DNA from: Advenella kashmirensis W13003
GTDB lineage: Bacteria; Pseudomonadota; Gammaproteobacteria; Burkholderiales; Burkholderiaceae_B
DNA length: 64,000 nt
Direction of reading: 5' to 3'
Assembly: GCF_000506985.1 (NCBI RefSeq)
Contig: NZ_KI650983.1
Coordinates: 186,001 to 250,000, forward strand
Below the pieces are notes generated by a model. It was given only the letters and a program-made list of their open reading frames with translations, made no database searches and had not been told where the DNA came from. Position numbers and translations under genes: made by a program. Below are positions 11,316 through 22,082 of this stretch, piece by piece (positions within the stretch are counted from its first letter, which is position 1; every line of letters begins with the position of its first letter).

Positions 11316-11346
11316 CCGCAGACTTTTCATGGTCTGCGGTTTTTTT
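11316..11346. terminator. Bidirectional terminator between the DoxX gene and gltA
   Basis: Stem CCGCAGAC/GTCTGCGG with an 8-nt loop, flanked by A-run on the left and T-run on the right, so it can end both the plus-strand maeB unit and the minus-strand sdh-gltA unit. Confidence 0.88.
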
Positions 11347-11370
11347 ATATCAGCAGGCAATGCCTGATAA

Positions 11371-12684
11371 CTACTTGCGTGTCTCGATCTTACCAACTTC
11401 ACGAGCTGCATAGCCGGTGTACAGCTGACGAGGACGACCGATTTTGTAATCCGGATCGGACAGCATTTCGTTCCATTGGGCAATCCAGCCGACTGTACGC
11501 GCCAGTGCGAAGATGGCGGTAAACAGAGACGTTGGAATACCGATAGCGCGCTGCACGATGCCTGAGTAGAAATCGACGTTCGGATACAGCTTGCGTTCGA
11601 CAAAGTACGGATCTTCCAGCGCAATGCGTTCCACTTCCATGGCCAGCTTGAACAGAGGATCGTCTTGCAGGCCCAGGGACTCGAGCACTTCCTTGCAGGT
11701 TTCCTGCATCAGTTTGGCACGCGGGTCGTAGTTTTTGTAGACGCGATGGCCAAAACCCATCAGGCGAACGCCCGAGTTTTTGTCCTTCACTTTTTCCATG
11801 AACTCGCCGACTTTCTCGATGCCGCCGTTGGCCTGCAGATCTTCCAGCATCTTCAGGCACGCTTCGTTAGCGCCACCGTGAGCAGGGCCCCACAGGCATG
11901 CCACACCCGCTGCGATGGCCGCAAACGGATCTGTACCAGACGAGCCGCAAAGACGCACGGTCGACGTAGAGGCGTTCTGTTCGTGATCGGCATGCAAAAT
12001 GAAAATGCGATCCAGTGCACGTTCGACCACGTCATTGACTTTGTATTCCTCGCAAGGCGTTGCAAACATCATGCGCAGGAAGTTGCCTGTATAGGACAGG
12101 TCATTCTGCGGGTAGATGAACGGCTGACCCAGTGAGTACTTGTATGCCATGGCCACGAGCGTCGGCATCTTGGCGATCAGGCGAATAGCTGAAATGTGAC
12201 GGTGCTCGGGATTGGTAATATCGGTAGAGTCGTGATAGAACGCAGACAATGCGCCGACCAGACCAGTCAACACAGCCATCGGGTGCGCATCACGGCGAAA
12301 ACCGCGCAAGAAGAAATGCAACTGCTCGTTGACCATTGTGTGGTGCGTTACTGTCTGGTCAAACTCTTCTTTCTGCGCTGAATTGGGCAACTCGCCGTTC
12401 AGGATCAGGTAGCAGATATCCAGGAAACTGCAATTGACTGCCAGTTGCTCTATAGGATATCCACGGTACAGCAATTCACCTTTTTCACCATCAATATAGG
12501 TAATCGCAGATTCACACGCCGCAGTAGACATGAAGCCGGGATCGTAGGTAAACATATCGGTCTGGCTGTACAACTTGCGGATGTCGATCACATCCGGTCC
12601 TACCGTACCCTTATAGATAGGCAGCTCAATCTTCGTAGAGTCATCTGAAAAGCTCAGAATCGCTTTCTTGTCAGAGAGGTTCAT
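11371..12684 (-). CDS. gltA: Citrate synthase
   Basis: Condenses oxaloacetate and acetyl-CoA to citrate. 437 residues, as in the long hexameric Gram-negative type that is usually NADH-sensitive (family knowledge). Characteristic segments are [19 protein letters not shown], the active-site His region [16 protein letters not shown] and [17 protein letters not shown] with catalytic Asp further on (VDFYSGIV). Last gene of the gntR-sdhCDAB-sdhE-gltA run; a small hairpin with a T-run lies in the 39-bp gap upstream. Confidence 0.98.
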   Translation of the reverse strand: MNLSDKKAILSFSDDSTKIELPIYKGTVGPDVIDIRKLYSQTDMFTYDPGFMSTAACESAITYIDGEKGELLYRGYPIEQLAVNCSFLDICYLILNGELPNSAQKEEFDQTVTHHTMVNEQLHFFLRGFRRDAHPMAVLTGLVGALSAFYHDSTDITNPEHRHISAIRLIAKMPTLVAMAYKYSLGQPFIYPQNDLSYTGNFLRMMFATPCEEYKVNDVVERALDRIFILHADHEQNASTSTVRLCGSSGTDPFAAIAAGVACLWGPAHGGANEACLKMLEDLQANGGIEKVGEFMEKVKDKNSGVRLMGFGHRVYKNYDPRAKLMQETCKEVLESLGLQDDPLFKLAMEVERIALEDPYFVERKLYPNVDFYSGIVQRAIGIPTSLFTAIFALARTVGWIAQWNEMLSDPDYKIGRPRQLYTGYAAREVGKIETRK

Positions 12685-12699
12685 TTAACATCCTTAAGA

Positions 12700-12719
12700 A
12701 AAAACCAGACACCGGTCTG
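12700..12719 (-). terminator. Short hairpin with T-run just upstream of gltA
   Basis: On the minus strand CAGAC-CGGT-GTCTG is followed by G and six T, then the gltA ribosome binding site. The stem is only 5 bp, so it may act as a partial terminator or RNA-processing site that sets the gltA:sdh ratio. Confidence 0.4.
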
Positions 12720-12723
12720 CCTG

Positions 12724-12984
12724 CTATCCCTGTCGCATCAAGTCGATAAGGCGTTTTATATTAGGCGTATCATAGATACCTTCCGGATTGGCGCGATCAA
12801 GAAGGATATCAAGCAGACTGTTGTCATCAAGTTCAAAAAGCTGGGTGAGCGACGAGACATCCTCGTCGGTCAACTCCTGTTCATAACGATCCAGAAATTT
12901 CGTAATAATCAGATCGTTTTCGAGCAGTCCCCGGCGGGCACGCCAGCGAAGCCGCGCCCGTTCCAGTTCGGTTAGTGTGGCCAT
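12724..12984 (-). CDS. sdhE: SdhE, FAD assembly factor for succinate dehydrogenase
   Basis: 86 residues, normal length. Promotes covalent flavinylation of SdhA. The RGxxE signature appears as RRGLLENDLI (about residues 17-26), followed by the acidic helical region FLDRYEQELTDEDVSSLTQLFELDDNSLLDIL. It lies 6 bp after the sdhB stop, in the sdh operon that makes its target. Confidence 0.95.
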   Translation of the reverse strand: MATLTELERARLRWRARRGLLENDLIITKFLDRYEQELTDEDVSSLTQLFELDDNSLLDILLDRANPEGIYDTPNIKRLIDLMRQG

Positions 12985-12990
12985 CAGTGA

Positions 12991-13707
12991 TCAGACCGCA
13001 CGACGTACCATCAGTTCCTTGATTTTGCCAATTGCCTTGGTCGGGTTCAGCCCTTTGGGGCAAACATCGGCGCAATTCATAATGGTATGGCAACGGAACA
13101 GACGGTAAGGATCATTCAGATTGTCAAGACGCGCATTTGTTGCTTCGTCACGACTGTCTGCGATAAACCGGTACGCCTGCAACAGGCCTGCCGGTCCGAC
13201 AAATTTATCGGGATTCCACCAGAAAGAAGGACAGGAAGTCGAGCAGCACGCACACAGAATACACTCATACAGACCATCGAGCTCTTCGCGGGCTTCGGGA
13301 GACTGCAAGCGCTCTTTTTCAGGCGGCGGCGTATCGTTGACCAGATAGGGGCGCACTGAGTGGTACTGATTGAAAAAGTGCGTCATATCGACGATCAGGT
13401 CGCGAATGACCGGCAGGCCAGGCAGCGGACGCAGGACAATCGGTTCTTTCAGGTCGTTCAGATTGGTCGTGCATGCCAGGCCGTTCTTGCCATTGATATT
13501 CATGGCATCGGAACCGCACACGCCTTCGCGGCAGGAACGGCGGATGGCAAAACTGTCATCAACGTCGTTCTTGATGCGGATAATGGCATCGAGCAGCATC
13601 TTGTCGGTGGGTTGCAGCTCCACTTCCAGTTTCTGCATGTAAGGGCGCTCGTCCTTGTCAGGATCATAGCGGTAAATCTCGAATTTCATGATACGTTTTG
13701 TACTCAT
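12991..13707 (-). CDS. sdhB: Succinate dehydrogenase iron-sulfur subunit
   Basis: Carries the 2Fe-2S, 4Fe-4S and 3Fe-4S clusters that pass electrons from SdhA flavin to ubiquinone. 238 residues. The N-terminal ferredoxin domain has [21 protein letters not shown]; the C-terminal domain has [16 protein letters not shown] and [21 protein letters not shown]. It is 10 bp downstream of sdhA. A ribosome binding site AGGGT precedes the ATG at 13707. Confidence 0.98.
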   Translation of the reverse strand: MSTKRIMKFEIYRYDPDKDERPYMQKLEVELQPTDKMLLDAIIRIKNDVDDSFAIRRSCREGVCGSDAMNINGKNGLACTTNLNDLKEPIVLRPLPGLPVIRDLIVDMTHFFNQYHSVRPYLVNDTPPPEKERLQSPEAREELDGLYECILCACCSTSCPSFWWNPDKFVGPAGLLQAYRFIADSRDEATNARLDNLNDPYRLFRCHTIMNCADVCPKGLNPTKAIGKIKELMVRRAV

Positions 13708-13717
13708 AATACCCTGC

Positions 13718-15496
13718 TTAGAATGTACGAGCTTTTGGAGGGAACGACTCTACGGTCAGCGGCTTCATGTGCACTGGCTTGTATTCCAGGCGCCCATCGG
13801 CAGAGTGCCACAAGGTGTGCTTGAGCCAGTTCACATCATCACGCTCAGGGTGATCGTTCAGCGCATGCGCGCCACGGCTTTCGGTACGGTTGGCCGCCGA
13901 CTTGATGGTCGCCCGGGCCACTTCGGTGATGTTGGACAGCTCCAGGGCCTCGACGCGCGCGGTGTTGAATACCTTCGATTTGTCATCAAACTTGACATGC
14001 TTGGCCTGTTCGGCAAGCTCATCAATCTGGCTCACGCCTTCGTTCAGCAGTTCAAGCGTACGGAACACGCCGCAATGGCGCTGCATGGACATGCGGATGC
14101 TGTTGGCCACGTCCTGAACCTTCTCGCCAGACTGGCGGGACTCGAGTTCATTGACCCGTGACAGCGAAAAATCGAGCGATTCTTTGGGCAGATCCTGATG
14201 AGCCAGCTGGCGTTCCAGATGCGACTCCACAATCCGGTTGCCTGCCGCGCGACCAAACACCACCAGGTCCAGTAGCGAGTTCGTGCCCAGGCGGTTGGCG
14301 CCGTGAACCGATACCGCAGCACATTCACCAATAGCATACAGACCGTTGACGATTTTCTCTTCGCCGTTTTCCCAGGTAACCACTTCACCATGATAGTTTG
14401 CGGGAATACCGCCCATCTGATAGTGAATGGTCGGTACAACGGGAATGGGCTCCTTGATGGGATCCACGTTGCCGAACTTGATGGCGATTTCACGAATGGA
14501 AGGCAAACGCTTGTTGATGACGTCTGCGCCCAGGTGATCCAGCTTGAGCACCACGTAGCTGCCGTCGGGACCACAACCCCGCCCTTCCTTGATTTCCTGG
14601 TCCATGGAACGCGATACGAAATCGCGTGGGGCCAGGTCTTTCAGGGTCGGCGCGTAACGTTCCATGAAACGCTCACCATCTTTGTTCAGCAGAATACCAC
14701 CCTCGCCGCGCACGCCCTCGGTAATGAGCACGCCCGCGCCGGCCACGCCGGTGGGGTGAAATTGCCAGAATTCCATGTCTTGCAGGCAGATACCGGCGCG
14801 AGCCGCCATGCCCAGGCCGTCACCGGTATTGATGAAGGCATTGGTGGAGGCCTGCCAGATACGGCCGGCACCGCCTGTAGCCAGTACGACTGCCTTGGCT
14901 TCCAGGATATAGATCTCGCCGGTTTCCATTTCAAGGGCAGTGACACCAACGACGTCGCCCTGATCGTTGCGCAGCAGGTCCAGCGCCATCCATTCCACGA
15001 AGAACTGGGTTCGCGCGGCAACGTTGCGCTGATACAGAGTATGCAATAAGGCGTGACCGGTACGGTCGGCTGCGGCACAGGCGCGCTGTACGGGCTTTTC
15101 GCCGAAGTTTGCAGTGTGCCCGCCGAAAGGACGCTGATAAATGGTGCCGTTGGCGTTACGGTCAAACGGCATGCCGAAGTGTTCGAGTTCGTAAACGGCA
15201 TTGGGTGCCTGACGGCACATGAATTCGATGGCGTCCTGGTCGCCCAGCCAGTCGGATCCCTTGACGGTATCGTACATGTGCCAGTACCAGTTATCTTCAC
15301 TCATATTACCCAGTGAAGCACCGATACCGCCCTGCGCGGCAACCGTGTGGGAACGGGTTGGAAAAACCTTGGAAAGGACGGCGACGGATAAACCGGCCTG
15401 AGCCAATTGAAGGGAGCAGCGCATACCGGACCCGCCGGCACCCACGACCACTACATCAAACTGGCGGCGCGGTAATGATGAATTGATAGCAACCAC
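13718..15496 (-). CDS. sdhA: Succinate dehydrogenase flavoprotein subunit
   Basis: Catalytic subunit oxidising succinate to fumarate. 592 residues. FAD fold [18 protein letters not shown]; the His that binds FAD covalently lies in [33 protein letters not shown] is part of the active site; [11 protein letters not shown] is near the end of the FAD domain. It follows sdhD by 3 bp. Acts at the inner face of the cytoplasmic membrane with SdhBCD. Confidence 0.98.
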   Translation of the reverse strand: MVAINSSLPRRQFDVVVVGAGGSGMRCSLQLAQAGLSVAVLSKVFPTRSHTVAAQGGIGASLGNMSEDNWYWHMYDTVKGSDWLGDQDAIEFMCRQAPNAVYELEHFGMPFDRNANGTIYQRPFGGHTANFGEKPVQRACAAADRTGHALLHTLYQRNVAARTQFFVEWMALDLLRNDQGDVVGVTALEMETGEIYILEAKAVVLATGGAGRIWQASTNAFINTGDGLGMAARAGICLQDMEFWQFHPTGVAGAGVLITEGVRGEGGILLNKDGERFMERYAPTLKDLAPRDFVSRSMDQEIKEGRGCGPDGSYVVLKLDHLGADVINKRLPSIREIAIKFGNVDPIKEPIPVVPTIHYQMGGIPANYHGEVVTWENGEEKIVNGLYAIGECAAVSVHGANRLGTNSLLDLVVFGRAAGNRIVESHLERQLAHQDLPKESLDFSLSRVNELESRQSGEKVQDVANSIRMSMQRHCGVFRTLELLNEGVSQIDELAEQAKHVKFDDKSKVFNTARVEALELSNITEVARATIKSAANRTESRGAHALNDHPERDDVNWLKHTLWHSADGRLEYKPVHMKPLTVESFPPKARTF

Positions 15497-15499
15497 GGC

Positions 15500-15877
15500 T
15501 TATAGACTCCAGACAATTTTAGCGAAATACAGGACGGCGGCGATCAGCCACAGGATAGTGAGTACCTGCAACGTCAGTCGGACACCTACGGGTTTGACGT
15601 AATCCATCCAGATATCGCGCACGCCGATCCACGCGTGCCAGGCAAGCGAGAAAAACGCCAGCGTTGCGGCAATCTGCCCGACGGGCAGGCCCCAACAGGA
15701 GAACGTAAAGAAACCCTTCCAGGATTCGTAATTAATGGGGGTGAACAGCGCAGCAATCAGAAAAACAATTGAATACACAGCCAGGATAACGGCTGTAATG
15801 CGCTGCACGATGAAATCCTTGATGCCGTAACCAGCACCCACGACCAGGCGTTTTGTGCCTACCAGTTCCTTGGACAT
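15500..15877 (-). CDS. sdhD: Succinate dehydrogenase membrane anchor SdhD
   Basis: 125 residues with three transmembrane helices. The family signature is in HAWIGVRDIWMDYVKP, whose His region is near the heme and quinone site. Start ATG overlaps the sdhC stop by one base (TAATG), the usual coupling of the two anchors. Confidence 0.94.
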   Translation of the reverse strand: MSKELVGTKRLVVGAGYGIKDFIVQRITAVILAVYSIVFLIAALFTPINYESWKGFFTFSCWGLPVGQIAATLAFFSLAWHAWIGVRDIWMDYVKPVGVRLTLQVLTILWLIAAVLYFAKIVWSL

Positions 15878-16290
15878 TATATTGCTCCAAACATTTTAAC
15901 GGCGAACACAAGCGTAAGCGCCAGACTCACACCCAATACCACAGCCGCGCTTTTTTGCGCGCTGACCTTGTCGATACCGATATGCAGGTCGAGAACCAGA
16001 TAGCGGATACCGGCGCACAGATGGTGCATAAAGCCCCACAGCAATACCAGCAGAATCAGTTTCAAGATAAAGCCACCCGCCCCGCTGCCCAATGATGCAA
16101 AGCTTTCCGGCGAGGCCACGCTGGCGGCGAAAAGCGGGATCAGGATAATGGGAAGACTGAGAAAAAGCAGAGCGCCACTGATTCGATGCAAAATAGACAC
16201 TTTGCCGGCAGCCGGCAGGTGGTATTTTGTAATCTGGGCAACATCGATATTCCGATATTGCGGGCGCGGTTTTGACGGGGTGTCTGACAT
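15877..16290 (-). CDS. sdhC: Succinate dehydrogenase cytochrome b556 subunit SdhC
   Basis: 137 residues, three transmembrane helices. Signature SILHRISGALLFLSLP and the heme-binding histidine region GFMHHLCAGIRYLVLD. First structural gene of the sdh set, 96 bp after gntR with no clear terminator between, so the two are probably cotranscribed. Confidence 0.95.
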   Translation of the reverse strand: MSDTPSKPRPQYRNIDVAQITKYHLPAAGKVSILHRISGALLFLSLPIILIPLFAASVASPESFASLGSGAGGFILKLILLVLLWGFMHHLCAGIRYLVLDLHIGIDKVSAQKSAAVVLGVSLALTLVFAVKMFGAI

Positions 16291-16386
16291 AACGGCCTCT
16301 AGGAAACAAATTACAACAAAAATAAAAAATAAACCCGCGGAAAAACGCGAAAAACCGCCTGCCGGCCCTCGCGTTCCCTGATCGAA

Positions 16387-17142
16387 TTAGTTTAAACCAT
16401 TTCGATAATGATAATGTTCTGTCACATATAAACCGCGCCGAATCTCCATGGGACGATCCCCGTAGGTATACGAAACGCGGTTCACCTGAAGCAGTGGCAT
16501 TCCCTGCGCGATTTTGAGCAGATCAGCAGTATCCGCATCACAGGCGACGGCCTTGATCTTTTCATCGGCACGAACCATATTGACGCCGAATTCAGTTTCA
16601 AAAAAGCCATAGAGCGGGCCGTTCATGGCCTGAAGCATTTCAATATTCAGGCCCTTGAACGCATCTCCGGGAAGCCAGATTTCGTCCAGTACCGTCGGGA
16701 CGGTGCCGAAAGACATGATACGCCGGATATAAATCACCGAATCGCTGCCACGCAACATAAGAACCCGCGCCACATCGGGCGTAGCTCGTTGCCGACTGCA
16801 CTGCAGATAGACACTTTGGGCGCGGGCCGCACTTTCTTCGCTGTCCGATTTTAACCGCAAAAACCTGTAACGAACCTGAGCCTCATGATGCGTAGCAACA
16901 AATGTTCCTTTGCCCTGGCGGCGGATCAGCATATTGTCGGCGGCAAGTTCATCGATCGCCTTGCGCACCGTGCCCTGGCTGACCTGAAAACGTGCCGCCA
17001 GATCCAGTTCGCTGGGAATGCTCTCACCGGGCTTCCATTCGCCTTCATGCAAGCTGCGCACGAGCAAATCCTTGATCTGCTTGTACAAGGGACTGAAAGC
17101 CGCCGCTGGCGATTTCAACGAAGAAGTGGGAGTATCGGACAT
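16387..17142 (-). CDS. GntR/HutC-family (UTRA) transcriptional regulator of the TCA cluster
   Basis: 251 residues. N-terminal winged helix-turn-helix (about 20-85; PSELDLAARFQVSQGTVRKAIDELAADNMLIRRQGKGTFVA) followed by a UTRA effector-binding domain (about 100-245). It heads the sdh operon and is divergent from mdh across an operator-rich gap that shares a palindrome with the acnB promoter. Together these suggest that it autoregulates and controls sdh-gltA, mdh and acnB in response to a small carboxylate or related metabolite (inference). No obvious Shine-Dalgarno sequence precedes the ATG. The ligand cannot be told from sequence. Confidence 0.9.
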   Translation of the reverse strand: MSDTPTSSLKSPAAAFSPLYKQIKDLLVRSLHEGEWKPGESIPSELDLAARFQVSQGTVRKAIDELAADNMLIRRQGKGTFVATHHEAQVRYRFLRLKSDSEESAARAQSVYLQCSRQRATPDVARVLMLRGSDSVIYIRRIMSFGTVPTVLDEIWLPGDAFKGLNIEMLQAMNGPLYGFFETEFGVNMVRADEKIKAVACDADTADLLKIAQGMPLLQVNRVSYTYGDRPMEIRRGLYVTEHYHYRNGLN

Positions 17143-17169
17143 GTTCGGAGAACAAAATAAAACCTGCTT

Positions 17170-17199
17170 ATTATCTCATATTGCCAGCAGCATTGTCTA
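17170..17199 (-). promoter_or_regulatory. Probable gntR-sdh promoter
   Basis: On the minus strand TAGACA, 18 nt, GATAAT. The -35 lies inside the operator region (17192-17230), as expected for autoregulation. Confidence 0.5.
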
Positions 17200-17230
17200 T
17201 TCTTATATAAGATATAAGTTATAAGACAAT
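17192..17230. promoter_or_regulatory. Probable GntR operator region, gntR/mdh
   Basis: Contains the 12-bp palindrome TCTTATATAAGA at 17201-17212, a second partial copy ending TTATAAGAC at 17225, and outer inverted arms ATTGTCT/AGACAAT. The acnB promoter has the same TCTTATATAAGA core. The region abuts the mdh -35 box and covers the gntR -35 box. Confidence 0.65.
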
Positions 17231-17259
17231 TTGACGATCTATCAGATTTCTACTAAGCT
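17231..17259 (+). promoter_or_regulatory. Probable mdh promoter
   Basis: TTGACG at 17231, 17-nt spacer, TAAGCT at 17254. The operator ends exactly where the -35 begins, as at acnB. Confidence 0.5.
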
Positions 17260-17320
17260 TTAGCGTTAAAATTATCGCATTCGCTTCCCGTTTTTTTCTT
17301 CTTTTCTATTGGAGATCCCT

Positions 17321-18310
17321 ATGTCCAAACCCGCCGTACGTGTCGCCGTTACGGGCGCCGCCGGTCAGATCGGCTACGCCCTGCTTTTCCGCATTGCATC
17401 AGGCGAAATGCTTGGCAAAGACCAGCCGGTCATTTTGCAGTTGCTGGAAATTCCAGATGAAAAAGCTCAAAAAGCCCTCAAAGGCGTCATTATGGAACTG
17501 GACGATTGCGCTTTCCCGCTGCTGCAGGAAATTACCGCACACAGTGACCCCAAGACCGCTTTCAAAGATGCAGACATCGCCCTGCTGGTTGGCGCCCGCC
17601 CACGCGGCCCCGGTATGGAACGCAAGGATCTGCTCAAAGTCAATGCACAGATTTTCACAGCCCAGGGCAAAGCGCTCAACGAAGTGGCCAGCCGCGATGT
17701 AAAAGTATTGGTCGTGGGCAACCCTGCCAATACCAACGCCTACATTGCCATGAAGTCCGCACCGGATCTGCCTGCGAAAAACTTCACCGCCATGTTGCGC
17801 CTGGATCATAACCGTGCGCTCACTCAATTGGCGCAAAAATCCGGCAAGGCTGTCAAGGATATTGAAAAACTGGTGGTCTGGGGCAATCACTCTCCCACCA
17901 TGTATCCGGACATCCGTTTCGCAACCGTCGGTGGCCAAGGACTGGAAAAACTCATCAACGATGATGCATGGAACAAAGACACATTCATTCCGACCGTAGG
18001 CAAACGCGGCGCAGCCATTATTGAAGCGCGCGGCCTGTCTTCTGCCGCCTCTGCCGCCAACGCCGCAATCGACCACATCCGCGACTGGGTTCTGGGCAGC
18101 AATGGCAAGTGGGTTACCATGGGTGTACCGTCCGATGGTTCTTACGGCATCCCCGAAGGTATCATCTACGGCGTCCCCGTTATCACAGAAAACGGTGAGT
18201 ACACACTCGTCAAGGATCTGGAAATCAACGACTTTTCCCGCGAGCGCATGGACTTCACCCTGAAGGAACTGCTCGAAGAGCGCGACGGCGTTGCCGATCT
18301 GCTCAGCTGA
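17321..18310 (+). CDS. mdh: Malate dehydrogenase
   Basis: NAD-dependent interconversion of malate and oxaloacetate. ATG 17321 follows a GGAG site and gives 329 residues, the length of the cytosolic-type MDH common in beta-proteobacteria; an upstream TTG at 17309 is not needed. NAD fold [22 protein letters not shown], substrate arginines in [23 protein letters not shown], and catalytic His in [13 protein letters not shown]. Divergent from gntR-sdh and likely sharing its control. Confidence 0.97.
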   Translation: MSKPAVRVAVTGAAGQIGYALLFRIASGEMLGKDQPVILQLLEIPDEKAQKALKGVIMELDDCAFPLLQEITAHSDPKTAFKDADIALLVGARPRGPGMERKDLLKVNAQIFTAQGKALNEVASRDVKVLVVGNPANTNAYIAMKSAPDLPAKNFTAMLRLDHNRALTQLAQKSGKAVKDIEKLVVWGNHSPTMYPDIRFATVGGQGLEKLINDDAWNKDTFIPTVGKRGAAIIEARGLSSAASAANAAIDHIRDWVLGSNGKWVTMGVPSDGSYGIPEGIIYGVPVITENGEYTLVKDLEINDFSRERMDFTLKELLEERDGVADLLS

Positions 18311-18324
18311 TCCCCGCTTCAATT

Positions 18325-18354
18325 AAATAGCCACGTCACCGTGGCTATTTTTTT
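18325..18354 (+). terminator. Intrinsic terminator after mdh
   Basis: 11-bp stem AAATAGCCACG/CGTGGCTATTT with a 4-nt loop and a T-run, 15 nt after the mdh stop. prpC downstream therefore needs its own promoter. Confidence 0.88.
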
Positions 18355-18502
18355 GTGACCCGGCGCCCGACAGCCTGCACCTTTGCTCACAAAAAAACGG
18401 CAGCAGGTATTCGGCGTCATCGGCTCAGGTATGGTACTGTATCCGTTGTCTGCGCCTGTTCGCCAGTAACGGCCATGTTTCCCAATCGCCAGGAGATAAA
18501 TC

Positions 18503-19729
18503 ATGTCTACAAAAGCAAGCAAAACCAGCAAGACCGGCAAAAGCGCCGCCACCCCAACCCAAAGCGCAGCATCGGCCCCGGCCGAGAACCCTGCCGGCTT
18601 CAAGCCGAAGAAATCTGTTGCCCTGTCCGGCGTGGTTGCCGGCAACACGGCCATCTGCACAGTTGGACGCAGCGGCAATGACCTGAATTACCGTGGCTAT
18701 GACATTCTTGATCTGGCCGACTCCAGCGAATTCGAAGAAATCGCGCACCTGCTCATTCACGGCAAACTGCCTACCCGGGCCGAACTGAATGCGTACAAGC
18801 AAAAGCTCAAACGCTATCGCGGCCTGCCTGCCAATCTGCAGACTGTGCTGGAATCGCTGCCCGCCCACAGCCATCCGATGGACGTCATGCGTACAGCCGT
18901 CTCGGTACTGGGCTGCACGCTGCCGGAAAAGGATGATCACAATATCGCCGACGCCCGGGATATTGCCGACCGCCTCATGGCCAGCCTGGGTTCCGCACTG
19001 CTGTACTGGTATCACTTCAGCCATAACGGCCGCATTATTGATGTGCAGACCGACGATGACAGCATCGGCGGCCACTTCCTGCATCTGCTGCACGGCGAAG
19101 CGCCGTCAAAAGAATGGGTTCGCGCAATGCACACCTCGCTTATCCTGTATGCAGAACATGAATTCAATGCCTCTACCTTTACCGGTCGCGTGGTGGCCGG
19201 CACGGGTTCCGATATGTTTTCCGCCATCACTGGCGCTATCGGTGCACTGCGCGGCCCCAAACATGGCGGCGCCAACGAGGTCGCCTTTGAAGTGCAGAAG
19301 CGCTATGACACGCCCGATGAAGCCGAAGCAGACATCCGCAAGCGCGTGGAAAACAAGGAAGTCATTATCGGCTTCGGTCATCCGGTCTACACCATTTCCG
19401 ACCCGCGCAACGTGGTGATCAAGCGCGTAGCCAAGACACTGTCTCAGGAAGCCGGCACCACCAAGATGTTCGATATTGCAGAACGCCTGGAAACTGTGAT
19501 GATGGACATCAAGAAGATGTTCCCGAATCTGGACTGGTTCTCGGCCGTGTCCTATCACATGATGGGCGTGCCCACGTCCATGTTTACACCCCTGTTTGTG
19601 ATCGCACGCACCGCCGGCTGGTCTGCGCACATTATTGAACAGCGCATCGACAACAAGATCATCCGTCCCACTGCAAACTACACTGGTCCAGATGATCAAA
19701 AATTCGTGCCGCTGTCGAAAAGGAAGTAA
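18503..19729 (+). CDS. prpC: 2-methylcitrate synthase
   Basis: Condenses propionyl-CoA with oxaloacetate to 2-methylcitrate. 408 residues; the first ~35 are a Ser/Ala/Lys-rich extension, followed by a short-type citrate synthase fold. [19 protein letters not shown] and RGYDILDLA at the start of the fold, [17 protein letters not shown] and [14 protein letters not shown] in the active site are typical of PrpC rather than GltA. An AGGAG site precedes the ATG. prpD follows after 38 bp. Mid-length proteins of this type may retain some citrate synthase activity. Confidence 0.93.
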   Translation: MSTKASKTSKTGKSAATPTQSAASAPAENPAGFKPKKSVALSGVVAGNTAICTVGRSGNDLNYRGYDILDLADSSEFEEIAHLLIHGKLPTRAELNAYKQKLKRYRGLPANLQTVLESLPAHSHPMDVMRTAVSVLGCTLPEKDDHNIADARDIADRLMASLGSALLYWYHFSHNGRIIDVQTDDDSIGGHFLHLLHGEAPSKEWVRAMHTSLILYAEHEFNASTFTGRVVAGTGSDMFSAITGAIGALRGPKHGGANEVAFEVQKRYDTPDEAEADIRKRVENKEVIIGFGHPVYTISDPRNVVIKRVAKTLSQEAGTTKMFDIAERLETVMMDIKKMFPNLDWFSAVSYHMMGVPTSMFTPLFVIARTAGWSAHIIEQRIDNKIIRPTANYTGPDDQKFVPLSKRK

Positions 19730-19767
19730 TCACAATCGTCCTTTCCACTTTGTTTTGCAGGTGAATC

Positions 19768-21219
19768 ATGTCCAGCCCTGTTTCAAATATCCGTCCCGAT
19801 CCAGACCAGGTGTTGGTCGATATTGTCGACTACGTTCTGGACTATGAAATCAACAGCGATATTGCATTTGAGACGGCACGCAACTGCCTGATCGATACCC
19901 TGGGCTGCGGCCTGGAAGCGCTTGAATATCCGGCCTGCCGCAAGCTGCTTGGCCCTATCGTGCCCGGCACGGTCGTGCCCAACGGCGCCAGGGTGCCGGG
20001 CACGCAATTTCAGCTGGATCCGGTGCAGGCCGCATTCAATATCGGCGCCATGATTCGCTGGCTGGATTTCAATGACACCTGGCTTGCCGCGGAATGGGGA
20101 CATCCATCGGACAATCTGGGCGGCATTCTGGCCACAGCAGACTGGCTGTCACGTAACGCCGTGGCGGCCGGCAAGGCACCCCTGACCATGCGCGATGTGC
20201 TCACCGGCATGATCAAGGCGCACGAAATCCAGGGCTGCATTGCCCTGGAGAATTCCTTCAACAAAGTGGGGCTCGATCATGTCGTGCTGGTCAAGGTCGC
20301 CTCTACGGCCGTCGTGGCGCACATGCTGGGACTGACCCGAGAGGAAATTATCAACGCGGTTTCGCTGGCCTGGGTTGACGGACAAAGTCTTCGCACCTAC
20401 CGTCATGCGCCCAACGCCGGCAGCCGCAAGTCGTGGGCGGCAGGCGACGCCACCAGCCGCGCCGTGCGCCTCGCGCTCATCGCCAAAACAGGTGAAATGG
20501 GCTACCCTTCCGTACTGACGGCCAAAACCTGGGGTTTTTATGATGTCCTGTTCAAGGGGCAGCCCTTCACGTTCCAGCGCCCTTACGGCAGCTATGTGAT
20601 GGAAAACGTGCTGTTCAAGATTTCCTTCCCGGCCGAATTTCATGCACAAACCGCAGTCGAATGCGCCATGCAGATCCACGATCAATTGCAGGCGGCGGGC
20701 AAAACGGCAGACGATATCCGGACAATCACGATTCGCACGCACGAAGCCTGCATCCGGATCATTGATAAAAAGGGACCGCTTAATAACCCGGCTGACCGCG
20801 ACCATTGCATCCAGTACATGGTTGCCGTCCCGATCCTGTTCGGACGCCTGACTGCCGGCGACTACGAAGACGGCATCGCCGCTGACCCGCGCATCGACCA
20901 GCTGCGCAACAAAATTGAATGCGTCGAAGATCCCGCGTTCACCGCAGACTATCACGATCCCGATAAACGCTCCATCGCCAATGCACTGACTGTTCAGTTC
21001 AATGATGGCAGCAGCCTGGATGAAGTGGTGTGCGAATATCCCATCGGCCACAAGCGTCGCCGCAAGGAAGGTATTCCACTGCTGGAAGCCAAATTTCGCA
21101 CGAACCTGGCGCGCGTGTTCCCCGGCAAACAGCAGGAATACATCATCGCCGCCTCGCTGGATCAGCAAACGCTGGAGGCCATACCGGTGCATGAATATGT
21201 CGATCTGTATGTGATCTGA
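19768..21219 (+). CDS. prpD: 2-methylcitrate dehydratase
   Basis: 483 residues of the MmgE/PrpD family; dehydrates 2-methylcitrate to 2-methylaconitate in propionate catabolism. Characteristic stretches are [59 protein letters not shown], and [18 protein letters not shown]. Next to prpC; no prpB, prpF or acnD is in the window. AcnB encoded 2 kb downstream could hydrate 2-methylaconitate, as AcnB does in some enterics (family knowledge). Confidence 0.96.
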   Translation: MSSPVSNIRPDPDQVLVDIVDYVLDYEINSDIAFETARNCLIDTLGCGLEALEYPACRKLLGPIVPGTVVPNGARVPGTQFQLDPVQAAFNIGAMIRWLDFNDTWLAAEWGHPSDNLGGILATADWLSRNAVAAGKAPLTMRDVLTGMIKAHEIQGCIALENSFNKVGLDHVVLVKVASTAVVAHMLGLTREEIINAVSLAWVDGQSLRTYRHAPNAGSRKSWAAGDATSRAVRLALIAKTGEMGYPSVLTAKTWGFYDVLFKGQPFTFQRPYGSYVMENVLFKISFPAEFHAQTAVECAMQIHDQLQAAGKTADDIRTITIRTHEACIRIIDKKGPLNNPADRDHCIQYMVAVPILFGRLTAGDYEDGIAADPRIDQLRNKIECVEDPAFTADYHDPDKRSIANALTVQFNDGSSLDEVVCEYPIGHKRRRKEGIPLLEAKFRTNLARVFPGKQQEYIIAASLDQQTLEAIPVHEYVDLYVI

Positions 21220-21334
21220 CTCGCCCGGCGTTGCCGGTAAATATCAGCAATGCGTCGCATCCGCGCCCTGCGTGTGGGCAAATTCGCTTACTATTATCGA
21301 ATTCCGTATTCATCTGCCCCGACACTCCTGCACC

Positions 21335-21730
21335 ATGTTTCATCCCTACATCATAGCGGCGCTGCCCTTTATTCTCAGTCTTCTGGTTGCCTGTCTTGTC
21401 ATCGCCACCGCATCTCTTCTGTACCTGCTATTTGGCACTCTCAAGGAAACCAATGCGCTGCTCAAGCACCCGTACCTGACGCAACAGCCCTTTAATCGCT
21501 ATCCCATGGGCATCCGCGGCGCCATTTTGCTGGATTATTTCCTGCGCCTGTTTTTGCCTAACAGCACGGTCTGGCTGGCCGGACATGCCAACATTCTGCT
21601 GGCCCATGTCAATCCCAAGACCGTTCCCCTGCGCATTCGCTGGCCGTTGCTCGGGCTGTGGGGAGCATGCCTGCTCGGCATCGTGCTGATGATTATTTTC
21701 TGGGCGCTGATGCTGACTGTGCGTGCGTAG
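21335..21730 (+). CDS. Small membrane protein of unknown function
   Basis: 131 residues from ATG 21335 (MFHPYIIAALPF). Two hydrophobic segments (about 4-30 and 105-130) flank a soluble loop with NRYPMGIRGAILLDYFLRLFLP. An in-frame upstream extension is open but has no membrane-protein character. No family recognised. It lies between prpD and the GNAT-like gene on the same strand. Confidence 0.6.
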   Translation: MFHPYIIAALPFILSLLVACLVIATASLLYLLFGTLKETNALLKHPYLTQQPFNRYPMGIRGAILLDYFLRLFLPNSTVWLAGHANILLAHVNPKTVPLRIRWPLLGLWGACLLGIVLMIIFWALMLTVRA

Positions 21731-21784
21731 TCACTCGCGAGCCAGCGCCGCGAGCTTTTCATTTGCTTAGCAAAAGGATTTCTG

Positions 21785-22063
21785 ATGACCTTGCAGATTA
21801 CCCACCGTCCTGAAGCAGGACGGATCGAAGCGACCGTTGACAACAGTCTCTGCTACATAGATTACCGGCAGGAAGGCAAGGTGATGCATGTGCTGCACAC
21901 CATCGTGCCCGATGCCGTGGGCGGGCGAGGCATTGCCGGTGAACTCACTGAATACGCCATTGACCTGGCCCGCAAAAATGGCTGGAAGATCAATCCGGTC
22001 TGCACCTATACGGTTGCCTATTTCAAGCGTCATCCCGAGTATGCAGACATGAAGGCGGCGTGA
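21785..22063 (+). CDS. Short GNAT-fold acetyltransferase-like protein (YjdJ/COG2388 type)
   Basis: 92 residues. The pattern HTIVPDAVGGRGIAGELTEYA resembles the acetyl-CoA binding loop (R/Q-x-x-G-x-A/G), followed by NPVCTYTVAYFKRHPEYADM, the typical C-terminus of this short family. The substrate is unknown. Confidence 0.88.
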   Translation: MTLQITHRPEAGRIEATVDNSLCYIDYRQEGKVMHVLHTIVPDAVGGRGIAGELTEYAIDLARKNGWKINPVCTYTVAYFKRHPEYADMKAA

Positions 22064-22082
22064 CCCGCCCAGCCTGACAATA

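Noticed and set aside
14303-15049. Plus-strand frame opposite sdhA
   Set aside because: Antisense to a complete SdhA with all catalytic motifs.
20149-21192. Minus-strand frame opposite prpD
   Set aside because: Shadow of PrpD; no start signal and no recognisable domain.
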